64,000 nucleotides of DNA from Lachnospiraceae bacterium GAM79 (GTDB lineage: Bacteria > Bacillota > Clostridia > Lachnospirales > Lachnospiraceae). The notes under the pieces were generated by a model. That model worked only from the letters and a program-made list of their open reading frames with translations. It was not told the DNA's origin and searched no databases. Shown one piece after another: positions 1 to 8,567 of this stretch. The position numbers and the translations under genes were made by a program. The stretch is taken from contig AP018536.1 in the NCBI GenBank assembly GCA_003584705.1, forward strand, positions 3,038,001 through 3,102,000. Direction: 5' to 3'. Numbering within the stretch: position 1 is the first letter of the stretch; each line of letters starts with the position of its first letter.

Positions 1-35
1 AAAGGGTGCCGTAGAATTCAGAAAGGATACTTTAC

Positions 36-770
36 ATGAATACAATAAAGAACGCACCGTTGGCTCTTGTCACCGGTGCCTCCCGCGGCATCGGTAAGGC
101 CATCGCAGAAGCCCTGGCCGAAGCCGGCTACCATCTGATCCTCACCTGTAGCCATACCTTGCCGGACCTTCAGGAAGTGGCTGCCTGTTTAGAAGAAAAA
201 TATGGCATCACCTGCACCGCCATGGCTGCGGACGCATCGGAACCCGCTGCCATCGAAAAAGTTTTTGCCTCCCTGGACCATCTGGATGTACTGGTCAACA
301 ACGCCGGAATCTCTTACATTGGTCTGCTCACGGATATGAGTGTCGAAGAATGGCAGCATGTCCTGAATACGAACCTGAGCTCCTGCTTCTACACCAGCCG
401 TCTGGCAGTGCCTCTGATGCTGCTGAAGCACAGCGGACGCATTATCAATATTTCCTCCGTCTGGGGAAATGTGGGAGCTTCCATGGAAGTGGCTTACTCC
501 GCCTCCAAGGGTGGTGTGAACAGCTTCACCAAAGCACTGGCCAAGGAGCTGGCTCCCAGTAATATCCAGGTCAACGCCATCTCCTGCGGTGTTATTGATA
601 CTGCCATGAACCACTGCTTCTCCCCCGAGGAAATGAACGCCCTCCGGGAAGAGATTCCCGCCGACCGTCTGGGCCAGCCGGAGGAAGTCGCAAAACTTGT
701 CCTCCAGCTCATCCAGGCGCCAACCTATCTCACCGGACAGATCCTTACTCTTGACGGAGGCTGGCAATAA
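36..770 (+). CDS. SDR-family oxidoreductase, FabG/YmfI-like
   Basis: Short-chain dehydrogenase of 244 residues. It has the nucleotide-binding TGASRGIG motif near residue 14, the NNAG motif near residue 88, and the catalytic Ser...Tyr-x-x-x-Lys set (YSASKGG near residue 155), with a C-terminal LDGGW tail. This fits an NAD(P)H-dependent ketone reductase. In this lineage close relatives are annotated either as 3-oxoacyl-ACP reductase or as the reductase that finishes the 5-aminopentanol modification of elongation factor P; sequence alone does not decide which. A GAAAGGA ribosome site precedes the ATG. The gene converges on the next minus-strand gene and overlaps it by 26 bases. Confidence 0.85.
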   Translation: MNTIKNAPLALVTGASRGIGKAIAEALAEAGYHLILTCSHTLPDLQEVAACLEEKYGITCTAMAADASEPAAIEKVFASLDHLDVLVNNAGISYIGLLTDMSVEEWQHVLNTNLSSCFYTSRLAVPLMLLKHSGRIINISSVWGNVGASMEVAYSASKGGVNSFTKALAKELAPSNIQVNAISCGVIDTAMNHCFSPEEMNALREEIPADRLGQPEEVAKLVLQLIQAPTYLTGQILTLDGGWQ

Positions 771-999
771 CACTCTCCGCCGATTCTCCCGGTACCAGTG
801 ATGCCACGATCCGCTCCATCTCTTCTTTGGATCCAGCATCCCGGCACCGGAGGATCAGATGTTCCTTCTCCGTCTCTGTCAGTGCCGCATAGCCTTGCAT
901 GGCCTGTTCATTCATCGCCAGCGCCACGCCGAATCCTACCGGCAGTTCATTCAAGGGAAACGCTTCTGTTCCGCCGCTTCCCCCAGTCAATCCATCCAT
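745..999 (-). CDS. small hypothetical acidic protein
   Basis: An 84-residue protein I do not recognise. It starts with a Gly-rich stretch (MDGLTGGSGG), followed by a helical charged region ending in VIASLRQE. It is probably real because AAGGAG stands six bases before the ATG, and no better frame exists here. Its last codons overlap the end of the convergent SDR gene. No signal peptide or membrane segment is visible, so it is likely cytoplasmic. Its leader contains two strong inverted repeats (1029-1050 and 1071-1116), so its expression may be controlled. Confidence 0.55.
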   Translation of the reverse strand: MDGLTGGSGGTEAFPLNELPVGFGVALAMNEQAMQGYAALTETEKEHLILRCRDAGSKEEMERIVASLVPGESAESVIASLRQE

Positions 1000-1070
1000 T
1001 GCAAACTCCTTTCCCGCGTTCTGCGAAGATGCCTCATTTTACAGGCATCCTGTTTTTACATAACAATCGT

Positions 1071-1116
1071 GCACTTGATCGATAACATAATTTTGCATAT
1101 GTTATCGATCAAGTGC
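1071..1116. promoter_or_regulatory. 19-bp perfect inverted repeat
   Basis: The arms GCACTTGATCGATAACATA (1071-1089) and its exact complement (1098-1116) surround an 8-nt loop. No T-run follows on either strand, so it does not look like a terminator. It lies about 70 bases upstream of the small gene that starts at 999 on the minus strand. A second, shorter hairpin (GATGCC...GGCATC, 1029-1050) lies between. An operator for a dimeric regulator or a cruciform site are both possible. Confidence 0.6.
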
Positions 1117-1256
1117 TACTGTTTAGTCTGTGCAGGAGGAATCTGCGATATACAAAACGAAAACTCGCTCTTTGTAAATGGAAATCTCACGAATAACGGT
1201 ATTCTCCGCCATCCGTGAGATTTTCAGTTTGGTTTCTGTCTGTCAGGTACCCAACA

Positions 1257-2099
1257 TTATTTTCCGGCAAGATATTCTCTCATATGTTCTCTGATATGCT
1301 CGAACTGTTTTCTCGTCTGAGGATTCCGTGATTCAAAATTCATCAGCCGATCCAGATACCCCTGTCGCTTCACAATACGGCAGCTCTCGGGATAGACCAG
1401 CTCGTACACCAGCGAAATATGTCCCACCACGTTGTCCACTGCTGTTTTCTTCAGGGATCGTAGTACGGCATGCTCCTCATCAAAGCTCTGCAGTACTTCC
1501 GGCGTCACTTCCTCCTGGTATAATACCTCGGTGTCCACATTGTAGATCTCTTCCAGAGGGAATTCCACATTGACCTTCAAGATATCAATCTTATCCGCAT
1601 CCCGTAAGATATGGCAGAACATTGCCGTACGTTCGTCCAGTCCCTCCGGAATCCGGTAGGCGCTGTGATAAAATACCGCCGTCCACAGAAGTTCATCGTA
1701 GGAAGCATCTTCTACGAAATCCCGGATACTGATTCCGGCATCTGCCTGAATTTCCTCGGGCAGGCTTTCTTCGCTTCCGGAAGCAAGTCCGTGTTTCTCT
1801 TCCCAGACCTTACCAAATAAAATCCTTGCTCCGTATTTCGCATGATCGATGGAATCTGCATCGGTGAAGGTACCATATACCCGCTGCTGTTCAAAGCGTC
1901 CCACATCATGGAGCAGTCCGGTCAGCCACGCAATGTCCACCTCTTCCTCCGGAAGGTCCAGAGATCTGGCGATCTGCTGACACAATCCGCAGACCCGGTA
2001 GGTGTGTTCTATTTTCAGGCGGATCATGTCCCGGCTGCTGTCATAACGGTCCGTGTATTCCTGAAATGCTGCCAGTGCTTTTTCTCTGTTGATCTTCAT
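1257..2099 (-). CDS. HD-domain phosphohydrolase
   Basis: A 280-residue HD-superfamily protein. The metal-binding His-Asp pair is in LLHDVGRFEQ (about residue 65), with a preceding His in the IEHTYRV helix and further His/Asp residues in VFYHSAYR and ILRDADKID. Such proteins hydrolyse phosphate esters of nucleotides, but the substrate cannot be read from the sequence. I chose the MKINREK start because GAGGC lies just upstream; an upstream ATG at 2144 would add 15 basic residues and has no good ribosome site. A short hairpin (1182-1223) follows the gene. Confidence 0.8.
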   Translation of the reverse strand: MKINREKALAAFQEYTDRYDSSRDMIRLKIEHTYRVCGLCQQIARSLDLPEEEVDIAWLTGLLHDVGRFEQQRVYGTFTDADSIDHAKYGARILFGKVWEEKHGLASGSEESLPEEIQADAGISIRDFVEDASYDELLWTAVFYHSAYRIPEGLDERTAMFCHILRDADKIDILKVNVEFPLEEIYNVDTEVLYQEEVTPEVLQSFDEEHAVLRSLKKTAVDNVVGHISLVYELVYPESCRIVKRQGYLDRLMNFESRNPQTRKQFEHIREHMREYLAGK

Positions 2100-2206
2100 T
2101 GTTCGTTGCCTCTTTTGCCTCTTATCTCTTATATCATGTTTCATGACTCATGACCTGTTCGGTTTTTTCAAATCCATTCCTTCTTATCTGATGGTTTTTG
2201 TCTCTG

Positions 2207-3034
2207 TCAGGCCTTTTTCTCTGTCGACGATACATAGGCCAGCTTGTATACCGCTACACAAATCACTGCAACCACCATCAGCAATCCCAGCTCCAATGCC
2301 CATGTAGGAATCGTGGAGGCACACACCACAGTCAGAAAGTCCACTGTAAAATGCAGTCCGAAGGCTGCTGCCAAATGCAACTTTCTGCCTGTCTTCACCG
2401 CACTGTATACAAGAATCGACAACGCGATCTGCAGGGCGATCGCACTGATCCGCTCCACCGGTGCGAGGTAGAACTGGTAAGCCGGCGTGGTCCAGAGAAC
2501 AGAGAGCTGATGGTAGGTTACCTCCTGTTGTGCGGGCTCCAATGCCGTCATAGTCTTCTCCATCAGGCCACCGTTAATCATGGCTGCGGTAAGGAGATTG
2601 CTCATAGAAGACATACCAAGGATCAGAAAAGCCTCAATGCCGCCATGTCCGGCGCCGTACATCAATGCATTTTCCCGGGTAAGGTGTTTTTTCAGGCAGA
2701 ATTTCATGGCGATCCACCGGCCGCACTCCTCAAAAAGTGCTGCTGCAAGCCCACCGTAAATCGCATACAGCCAGATATTGTCCCGGATCACGTCTCCGGT
2801 CACCGTCAGCACAATGGCATGACAGATCTGCTCTAAGATCATGGCAAAGCCCACGAAGATACCGCAGCCGATGAAAAATGCCGGCACCCACGCCTTTGTC
2901 TTCTTATAGATAAAGATACCTAAAAATATGGGTAAACTCACGGATAATAGCAGAGATATCACCATTCCCAACATGCTTGCACCGCTTACGGTTCCCCAGA
3001 TCATTGCTGTTTCCGTTACACTCTCAACTGCCAT
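2207..3034 (-). CDS. YhfC-family intramembrane glutamic protease
   Basis: A 275-residue polytopic membrane protein with about seven hydrophobic segments. The conserved Glu pair lies in the segment FEECGRW and a His-Gly-Gly-x-Glu signature in GHGGIEA. This pairing is typical of the YhfC branch of CPBP-like intramembrane proteases, which act in the cytoplasmic membrane on unknown targets. The start at 3034 is fixed by AGGAG seven bases upstream; an ATG 39 bases earlier lacks a site. It follows the Ham1-type gene on the same strand with a 47-base gap, so the two may be co-transcribed. Confidence 0.8.
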   Translation of the reverse strand: MAVESVTETAMIWGTVSGASMLGMVISLLLSVSLPIFLGIFIYKKTKAWVPAFFIGCGIFVGFAMILEQICHAIVLTVTGDVIRDNIWLYAIYGGLAAALFEECGRWIAMKFCLKKHLTRENALMYGAGHGGIEAFLILGMSSMSNLLTAAMINGGLMEKTMTALEPAQQEVTYHQLSVLWTTPAYQFYLAPVERISAIALQIALSILVYSAVKTGRKLHLAAAFGLHFTVDFLTVVCASTIPTWALELGLLMVVAVICVAVYKLAYVSSTEKKA

Positions 3035-3081
3035 ATATTCTCCTATCTGAGCGCCACGGGACGCTCTGCGCACTTGTTATT

Positions 3082-3729
3082 TCACCGTCTGCTGCCGTTT
3101 ATATTCACCGTTCCCTCTTGTAAGATCCTCCGGAAAAAAGTAAGAAAACCTTCCTCTACCGCCACCCGGTCAACCGCTGTCTCAGGCAGATCATAGAAAT
3201 ATTTTCCGGTTCCGGGATCCAGGGAAATGCTGTCCAGCGGAAACCCCTCTCTGCGGATGCTGCTGTGGGGTACATCCGTCAGCCAGAATTTCTCACTTTC
3301 CATGTCAGGCTCCATCGCCTCATATACATGTTCCTCATCCTGCACATAGCAGATAGCATTGCGGTATTTTGCCGTAAGCCTTCCATAGCGTTTGACCAGT
3401 CCGATATAGTGCTCCAGCATCTGCTCATCCGTCAGATACACACCATTCACCGTACGCACATGTACCCCGGGCTGGACCGCCTCCGGGACATCTTCAAAAT
3501 ACAACCCGGAATCACAGGAAAATACAGGCATACGAAAAGCTTCATAATAAGCATGGACCTTCTGCCTGGCATTCTCCAGAGGCGTATTGCCTGTCTCCGG
3601 GACATCGGGAATTTTCATCCCCTGTGCCCGCAGATCCTGCAGACTGATCAGTTCAATGCCAAGTCCGGCTATGCGGTTCTGCATGGCAGCTGCCTTGGCT
3701 GGATTGCCGGTACCGTATAACAGTTTCAT
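3082..3729 (-). CDS. non-canonical purine NTP pyrophosphatase (Ham1/RdgB-like)
   Basis: A 215-residue protein of the Ham1 family, which hydrolyses ITP, XTP and dITP to monophosphates and so keeps deaminated purines out of nucleic acids. The N-terminal LLYGTGNPAK loop replaces the usual ATGNxxK. The family core TPLENARQK and the catalytic Asp region SCDSGLYFE are present. The C-terminal half (KYFYDLPET) is divergent from classic RdgB, so this is a secondary paralogue type rather than the housekeeping enzyme. The ATG at 3729 is preferred over an in-frame TTG two codons upstream. Confidence 0.8.
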   Translation of the reverse strand: MKLLYGTGNPAKAAAMQNRIAGLGIELISLQDLRAQGMKIPDVPETGNTPLENARQKVHAYYEAFRMPVFSCDSGLYFEDVPEAVQPGVHVRTVNGVYLTDEQMLEHYIGLVKRYGRLTAKYRNAICYVQDEEHVYEAMEPDMESEKFWLTDVPHSSIRREGFPLDSISLDPGTGKYFYDLPETAVDRVAVEEGFLTFFRRILQEGTVNINGSRR

Positions 3730-3754
3730 AAGCAATGTCCTGCTTCCTTTCCGG

Positions 3755-3853
3755 TCAGATCAGTGCCGGTGTCTGTGCCAGGACAGAGATAATCGCAATC
3801 GCCGCCAAAATCACAACAACTACCACTACTGCAACAATGATCTTCTTTTTCAT
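3755..3853 (-). CDS. 32-residue single-pass membrane peptide
   Basis: A very short gene that reads MKKKI, then a hydrophobic stretch rich in Val, Ile and Ala (about residues 5-26), then a polar tail ending PALI. The Lys-rich start and single hydrophobic helix suggest a membrane peptide with its N-terminus in the cytoplasm. AGCAGG about ten bases before the ATG supports translation. It sits 25 bases upstream of the Ham1-type gene on the same strand and could be a leader or a small partner protein. No family was recognised. Confidence 0.5.
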   Translation of the reverse strand: MKKKIIVAVVVVVVILAAIAIISVLAQTPALI

Positions 3854-3937
3854 ATATGATACCTGCTCTTTCTAAACCTTTTATGTTTTTGCATTCCATG
3901 AACTAATGATGACATATTTCAAGGACATTTTCAAGGA

Positions 3938-5290
3938 TTATGAAAATATTCGGGATGGCTCCACTTTCTCGCCCGGCCAGGATTTTCTGAGTGCCGCATA
4001 GGAAACCAGGAAGTTGGCAAGCCAGCCGGCCGGCACGGCAAGCCAGACAAAGGCGATGCCAAAACGCGGTGCACAGATCAAAGCCACAGACAGGCGGATC
4101 GCAAGGTTTACCATATTGGCAATGAGGAATGGCCGCATGATGCCGAGTCCGCGAAGAACTCCATCGGTCGCCATTTTAATCCCCATAAAGATAAAGAAGT
4201 AACCGATCCATCTCATATAATCTCCGGATACCTGATAAGCCAGCGCTGTTCCGTCTTTTCCAAGAAATAGTGCGGAAATCTGCGTGTGCAGCGTTTCAAT
4301 GACAAGAAAGGCAACCGCCGCAAAACACACGTCCAACACCAATGCCGCATGATAACCTTTTTTGATACGCTCGGTTTTGCCTGCCCCAAGGTTCTGGGAA
4401 ACATACGGCGAAACTGCATTACCGATGGACACGAAGATCAGGGAGAAAACATTCTCCACCCGCATCGTCGCCGAATATCCTGCAAGAGCCTGTGTGCCGA
4501 AAGGATTTACCACTGCCTGTACGATCATCATACCGATCGACACGGTAGACTGCTGCAGAACCGAGGGTACAGCGATCCGAAGCATCGAGCGCAGCTTGCG
4601 CCCATCAAACCACTGAAACGGGCTTTGGTATCGCCGCATCCGGTATAAGAAAATCAAAAGTGAAAAAACAGCGGAAATACCCTGGGCAATCAGAGTTGCA
4701 AGCGCCGCACCGAATACGCCAAGTCCCAGACCGGCTACCATCCAAAGATCCATCACAATATTCAGGATGGATGAAAAGATCAGCAGCCCCAGCGGAATTT
4801 TTGATTCACCGATGGAAGTGAACATGGTGGAGAGAATATTGTACATGAACAAAAACGGAAAGCCCACAAAATAGACCCGCAAGTACAGTACCGCTTCCTC
4901 CAGAATATCGGCAGGGGTCTGTAACCCGCTCATCATCGCATGGGAAAAGCAAAAGCCAAAGACACCAAGGATGATGCTCAGAAGTAAAAAGCTGATCAGT
5001 GATGTAGACACAATGGTTTTCATTTTGCCATACTCTTTGGCACCGAAATAGCGGCTCACAAGCACACCAGCACCGACACCGGCACCCAGTGCCACACAAA
5101 TGAAAACATTCGTCAGGGCTGCACAGGCACCCACCGCTGCCAGTGCAGAGGAACCCACAAACTGACCGACGATAATGGAGTCAGCCATATTGTATACCTG
5201 CTGAAAAAAGCTGCCGAGAATCATCGGCATTGCAAAAACCGTCAGCGCTTTCAGCGGCGCATCGGTTATTAAATACTCATCTTTTGACAT
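3938..5290 (-). CDS. MATE-family multidrug/cation antiporter
   Basis: A 450-residue inner-membrane transporter with twelve predicted membrane segments arranged as two similar halves. The family opening AMPMILGSFFQQVYNMADSI is present near residue 25, and the second half opens with IAVPSVLQQSTVS. MATE proteins export drugs or metabolites in exchange for Na+ or H+. GGAGG nine bases upstream fixes the start; the ATG 30 bases earlier has no site. A partial helix-turn-helix gene ends 23 bases before it on the same strand, which suggests it was once a regulator-exporter pair. Confidence 0.9.
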   Translation of the reverse strand: MSKDEYLITDAPLKALTVFAMPMILGSFFQQVYNMADSIIVGQFVGSSALAAVGACAALTNVFICVALGAGVGAGVLVSRYFGAKEYGKMKTIVSTSLISFLLLSIILGVFGFCFSHAMMSGLQTPADILEEAVLYLRVYFVGFPFLFMYNILSTMFTSIGESKIPLGLLIFSSILNIVMDLWMVAGLGLGVFGAALATLIAQGISAVFSLLIFLYRMRRYQSPFQWFDGRKLRSMLRIAVPSVLQQSTVSIGMMIVQAVVNPFGTQALAGYSATMRVENVFSLIFVSIGNAVSPYVSQNLGAGKTERIKKGYHAALVLDVCFAAVAFLVIETLHTQISALFLGKDGTALAYQVSGDYMRWIGYFFIFMGIKMATDGVLRGLGIMRPFLIANMVNLAIRLSVALICAPRFGIAFVWLAVPAGWLANFLVSYAALRKSWPGEKVEPSRIFS

Positions 5291-5313
5291 GATCCTATTC
5301 CTCCATAGTTCCT

Positions 5314-5640
5314 TCAGCATTCTTCCATGGCTTCTTCAACTCGTTCATCTGCATCTTCTGGAAGTTGGATGGCATCCAGCTTTCGCGTGAAAAGTTCAAT
5401 CATCACAGGATACTGATTTGTAATTGGGTGACTAAACCGATAAAACTGCGGCACACCTTCTTTCTTTATATGCAGCAATCCCATTTCTTCAAGCTGTTTC
5501 GATGCCCTTGATATAGAAGTAGGTGTCAGTTCCAAGTCTTTCGCGGCTTGACTTGTAGATAGTTCCTGTTCGCCTCCAATCTTAACTCTTTTTGAGTTAA
5601 GATACAATATTTGAGTTAAAAACAGTTGAAAATCAACATT
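5314..5640 (-). pseudogene. winged-helix regulator, 5'-truncated
   Basis: About 100 codons encode a clear helix-turn-helix (STSQAAKDLELTPTSISRAS) and wing (MGLLHIKKEGVPQFYRF), as in ArsR/MarR-like repressors. No usable start codon is found upstream: the open frame runs back without a break into an out-of-frame reading of the neighbouring acetyltransferase remnant. The exact 5' limit is not defined. The intact 3' end and the close MATE gene suggest it once controlled the exporter. A TTAACTC/GAGTTAA inverted repeat at 5578-5600 lies inside the reading frame and may be an old operator. Confidence 0.45.
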
Positions 5641-5654
5641 ATCAAATATTATTT

Positions 5655-5969
5655 TTACGCAAAAAAAGCCCGATGCAACATGAGCATTACACCCACACTG
5701 CACCAGAACTTGTTTTTTGCATCCGTTTCCAGAATCACCGGCATGCCCAGCCGGTCGCCCTCGGCAAAGGCAATATCCAGCACCTTTCGCATATAGCCCT
5801 GCCGCTGATATTTCTCCCGCACACAGACAAGCCCAACGAAAATGTAGGGCTTCCTTTCCTTGTCCATGCGGTCTTGCAGGGAAGCCCCTCCCCGCTTGAT
5901 AACGATACCAAACTGCAGAAGGCGCTTCATGTCCGATACTGCTTTTGCGGCATACCAATATGCCGCCCA
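5655..5969 (-). pseudogene. GNAT acetyltransferase fragment
   Basis: This frame encodes the middle of a GNAT N-acetyltransferase, with the acetyl-CoA-binding signature VREKYQRQGYMRKVL and the following strand MPVILETDAKNK. The N-terminal third is missing: a TAG codon directly precedes the homologous region. The family C-terminus is replaced by unrelated residues after about position 80. Both ends are therefore lost. The upstream break coincides with the end of the next gene at 5973, which marks a recombination junction. Confidence 0.6.
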
Positions 5970-5972
5970 CTA

Positions 5973-6575
5973 TTATCTGACCTTCATGCAGAAATCGCAG
6001 CGATCATTTCCGCGCCCCAGCGTCATGCTTCTCTCCCAGATCAGCTTCGGATGCAGCCCGGTATAGCTGATGTCATCACTGTCGCAAAAGCAGCGGCACA
6101 GCTCCGGGCAGCCGTATTCTGTGCAGGTGTCATGATAGGGACACTTCATCATATCCACACGCCAGACGCCGTTACCGGTCTGCAGTTCTTTTGGGGCAAA
6201 GCCCGCCGCCGGGCCGAAAACGCTCCGGGTGGATTTGACAAAAACGCCGGGAACAAGGCGGTAAAGCCCCGGTATGTGCAGCAGGGCGGCAAGCTGTTTG
6301 TGGCTCGTTCTCGCCAAGCGCTCCACATAGTCGTGAACGGTTTGCAGTGCCTCCTCTTTCGGCATGACCCGCTGCAAGGTCTCGTAGGCCGCAATGCCCG
6401 GCAAGATCTGCCGCTTGAGGTGGTATTGCTTTTCCTTGCTTGCATCTGCATTTTCAGCCAGCAGCGCACTCAGGCGCATATCGAAAGCGGTGTTCAGTTC
6501 CTTTGCCCGCGCGGGAAAGCGCTGTGCCGCAGTCTCCCGGAAATCACGGGAAAGATAGGTTTCCTTCCTCTTCAT
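5973..6575 (-). CDS. L-2-amino-thiazoline-4-carboxylate hydrolase-like protein (copy 2)
   Basis: A 200-residue protein that resembles the ATC-hydrolase family, named after enzymes that open 2-amino-thiazoline-4-carboxylate on the way to cysteine. The C-terminal half carries many cysteines (KCPYHDTC, GCPELCRCFC, RCDFCMK), typical of this family. Most members in gut Bacillota have no proven substrate. It follows a similar protein (6582-7214) by six bases, so the two are translated together. The pair may form a heteromer; that is inference. Confidence 0.6.
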   Translation of the reverse strand: MKRKETYLSRDFRETAAQRFPARAKELNTAFDMRLSALLAENADASKEKQYHLKRQILPGIAAYETLQRVMPKEEALQTVHDYVERLARTSHKQLAALLHIPGLYRLVPGVFVKSTRSVFGPAAGFAPKELQTGNGVWRVDMMKCPYHDTCTEYGCPELCRCFCDSDDISYTGLHPKLIWERSMTLGRGNDRCDFCMKVR

Positions 6576-6581
6576 CGTCCG

Positions 6582-7214
6582 TTACCCTTTCTTTTTGTAT
6601 CCGCAGTCGCAGTAGGGCCCGCCGGAGGCAAGGGTGTACTGCCGCACAAAATTTGTCACGCCGCCCGCTTCGCTCATGGTGTAGTCCAGACGGCACAAAG
6701 CAGGGGTCAGGTCGTACAGCCCCAGCTCCTTCATCAGCACACAGATGCCGCACTTGGTAAAGCGTCCCTCGTAGCCGCTGCCATCCGGGTATTCGTAAAA
6801 CTCCATGTTCCACGAATAGGGGTTGCGGTCGGCGGCTTTCAGTGCGGCAGTGGCTTTCATGGCAGCGATATCCTTTGCGGTGAACTTGCTTTTTCCGCTC
6901 TTACGGCAGAACCACTGCATGGGCGCTGTCATCATCGCCTTTGCGTAGTAATCCGTCAGGCGGTCTACCGCCGGGCGCTGCGGCATGGAGAGAATGAACG
7001 CGCCGAGCATTGCGCAGTTGACGATGTTCATCTTGAAGCGGTCCGATTTTTCAAACTCCGGCAGGTCTGCAATGATTGCTTTGTACTTCGGCTTTGCTTT
7101 TTTCGTGATCGCTTGTGCCGCATCGGCATCATAGCCGAACACCGCCGTCAACTGCTTTTGGAATGAGCCTGCAAACAACGCCCACATTCCCATTGGCATA
7201 CCCATGTATTTCAT
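6582..7214 (-). CDS. L-2-amino-thiazoline-4-carboxylate hydrolase-like protein (copy 1)
   Basis: A 210-residue protein of the same family as its downstream neighbour. The family C-terminal pattern is visible: FTKCGICVLMKELG, LCRLDYTMSEAGG, and a terminal GGPYCDCGYKKK. The two copies are only distantly alike, so the duplication is old or they came together as a pair. Its start overlaps the stop of the upstream membrane-protein gene by four bases, which indicates translational coupling in a minus-strand operon running from about 10.1 kb down to 6.0 kb. Confidence 0.65.
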   Translation of the reverse strand: MKYMGMPMGMWALFAGSFQKQLTAVFGYDADAAQAITKKAKPKYKAIIADLPEFEKSDRFKMNIVNCAMLGAFILSMPQRPAVDRLTDYYAKAMMTAPMQWFCRKSGKSKFTAKDIAAMKATAALKAADRNPYSWNMEFYEYPDGSGYEGRFTKCGICVLMKELGLYDLTPALCRLDYTMSEAGGVTNFVRQYTLASGGPYCDCGYKKKG

Positions 7215-7945
7215 TGCACTGCCTCCTTACATTCTACGCATTTTGCCTTCTCCCGCAGCAACACCAGCCCCAATATCAAAACCAGCAGGTGTCCGGCGGA
7301 TTCCGTGCCGTGATCGATCTGATCCAGCGGCCACGGCAGAAGCGTGAAGAGATTTCCCACAATCCCCGTAAAAACGATGGGGTTGCAGAAGGATGCCAAT
7401 ATCCGCTGTGCTGTGTTTTTCAGCGGGAGCATCCTTTTCCAGATCATAACGAGCATCACGACGGAAAGAAGTACATCACACAGGATATATGCTGCCAGCA
7501 GCGGCGCGGCGTTGCAGTAAAACACCTTGTTGGCAATTTCAGCTGCTGCCTGCATATCGCCGTATTTCTCAAAGGTAAACTTGAAGATCAGCGCCACATT
7601 CATGAACATAGCATGAACATAGCCCCAGCAGACCGTGCCGGTGAGATAGGCGATTTGAAACAGCTTGACCCATTTCTGCTGCTTCGGTTGGGTGAGGCGT
7701 TGCTTCAAAAGCTTCCACATCTGGTGAAAACCGATGTAATAGAGTGCCGTTCCGAGAACACCGCAGATGATGCTGACCACCATGCGCCATGTTGCCATAT
7801 CAAGATAGGCGACCTTGACCATCAGCCCAATGGATTCTGTGCTTTGGCTTTTCCCGGTCGCCGCAAATAAAAAGTCGCCGATCACATATAAAAGGCATCC
7901 AATCATACCTGCGATGAGTGCTCGTTTTTCTTTGCTCATTTTCAT
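7211..7945 (-). CDS. polytopic membrane protein, DUF6796-like
   Basis: A 244-residue protein with about six hydrophobic segments and a short basic N-terminus (MKMSKEKR). Landmarks are LLYVIGDFLFAATG in the first segment and the strongly conserved-looking LPWPLDQIDHGTES region near the C-terminus, as in a family often found beside efflux or stress genes. Function is unknown. It is coupled on both sides: its ATG overlaps the stop of the 39-residue reading frame upstream (ATGA), and its stop overlaps the next gene. Confidence 0.6.
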   Translation of the reverse strand: MKMSKEKRALIAGMIGCLLYVIGDFLFAATGKSQSTESIGLMVKVAYLDMATWRMVVSIICGVLGTALYYIGFHQMWKLLKQRLTQPKQQKWVKLFQIAYLTGTVCWGYVHAMFMNVALIFKFTFEKYGDMQAAAEIANKVFYCNAAPLLAAYILCDVLLSVVMLVMIWKRMLPLKNTAQRILASFCNPIVFTGIVGNLFTLLPWPLDQIDHGTESAGHLLVLILGLVLLREKAKCVECKEAVQ

Positions 7946-8061
7946 TGCTTGCCTCCAAATCCGATCTTCACGATCTGTATTTTCATCATGCCGTCACCGA
8001 CCCTTGCAAGAAAAAACAAAACAGCGGGAGCATTCCGATTTCCCAATGTCTTAAACTTCAT
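7942..8061 (-). pseudogene. alpha/beta-hydrolase N-terminal remnant (39 codons)
   Basis: The frame opens with MKFKTLGNRNAPAVLFF, which matches the first strand of small alpha/beta hydrolases (usually GxxNAPAVLLIHG). It then leaves homology and ends after 39 codons. AGGAGAGACA stands directly before the ATG, so it is still translated in principle, and its stop overlaps the next ATG. The most likely history is an internal deletion of about 200 codons that left the ribosome site and the stop. It may now serve only to couple translation. Confidence 0.5.
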
Positions 8062-8075
8062 TGTCTCTCCTTTCC

Positions 8076-8567
8076 TCAGTGAATAAAAGCCGTCATAAGG
8101 ACCGCCAGCACCGCTGCTATACCTGCCATACCCACCGTGCCGAAAAGCCACTTTTTCTGCTTGTCTTTTGCAGTAATGTAGGGCTTCAGATCTTCTGTTC
8201 CGGGAATCGTCCATGCGTTCGTGTGCCCCACCCAGTAGCCATCGATCAAAAAGCGGTCAATGAGATTCATAACGGACAAGATGACAAGCAGCTGCCAGAA
8301 GCCCGCCACAAAGCCTTTCGCACCGTTTATCCCATAGACACAGACCAGCACATAACCAATATAGCCGGGAATGCAAACAGCTTTGAAAAGTTGAGAATTG
8401 CGCTTGATTTTCTCGTGTGTCGTAAGTCCCAGCTTCACGCACCGCTGCTGCACTGCCGGGCTGTAGAGATGCACCATCCCAACAGCCCCCTTGCGGATGC
8501 CCACAGCACAGACAAGAGCCAGCAAAGCCCCCAACCCAAGACCTTCCAGAATCACCTGTAAAAGCAT
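8076..8567 (-). CDS. small polytopic membrane protein
   Basis: A 163-residue protein with four predicted membrane segments: residues 5-23, 62-80, 85-105 and 140-160. A polar loop with DGYWVGHTNAWTIPGTEDL lies between the last two. I do not recognise the family. Its start overlaps by one base (TAATG) the stop of a frame-disrupted reading frame upstream, and it precedes the hydrolase remnant by 14 bases, so it belongs to the same minus-strand operon. Confidence 0.6.
   Translation of the reverse strand: MLLQVILEGLGLGALLALVCAVGIRKGAVGMVHLYSPAVQQRCVKLGLTTHEKIKRNSQLFKAVCIPGYIGYVLVCVYGINGAKGFVAGFWQLLVILSVMNLIDRFLIDGYWVGHTNAWTIPGTEDLKPYITAKDKQKKWLFGTVGMAGIAAVLAVLMTAFIH

Noticed and set aside
189..839. 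Long minus-strand frame opposite the SDR gene
   Set aside because: It is antisense to a gene with complete SDR motifs and has no ribosome site or recognised domain.
2198..2836. Plus-strand frame opposite the YhfC-like gene
   Set aside because: Cys- and His-rich translation typical of antisense reading of a membrane protein; no domain or start signal.
5673..7166. A 497-codon open frame on the plus strand
   Set aside because: It lies antisense to the two ATC-hydrolase-like genes and the GNAT fragment, which have family motifs and ribosome sites. Its His- and Arg-rich sequence shows no known domain.
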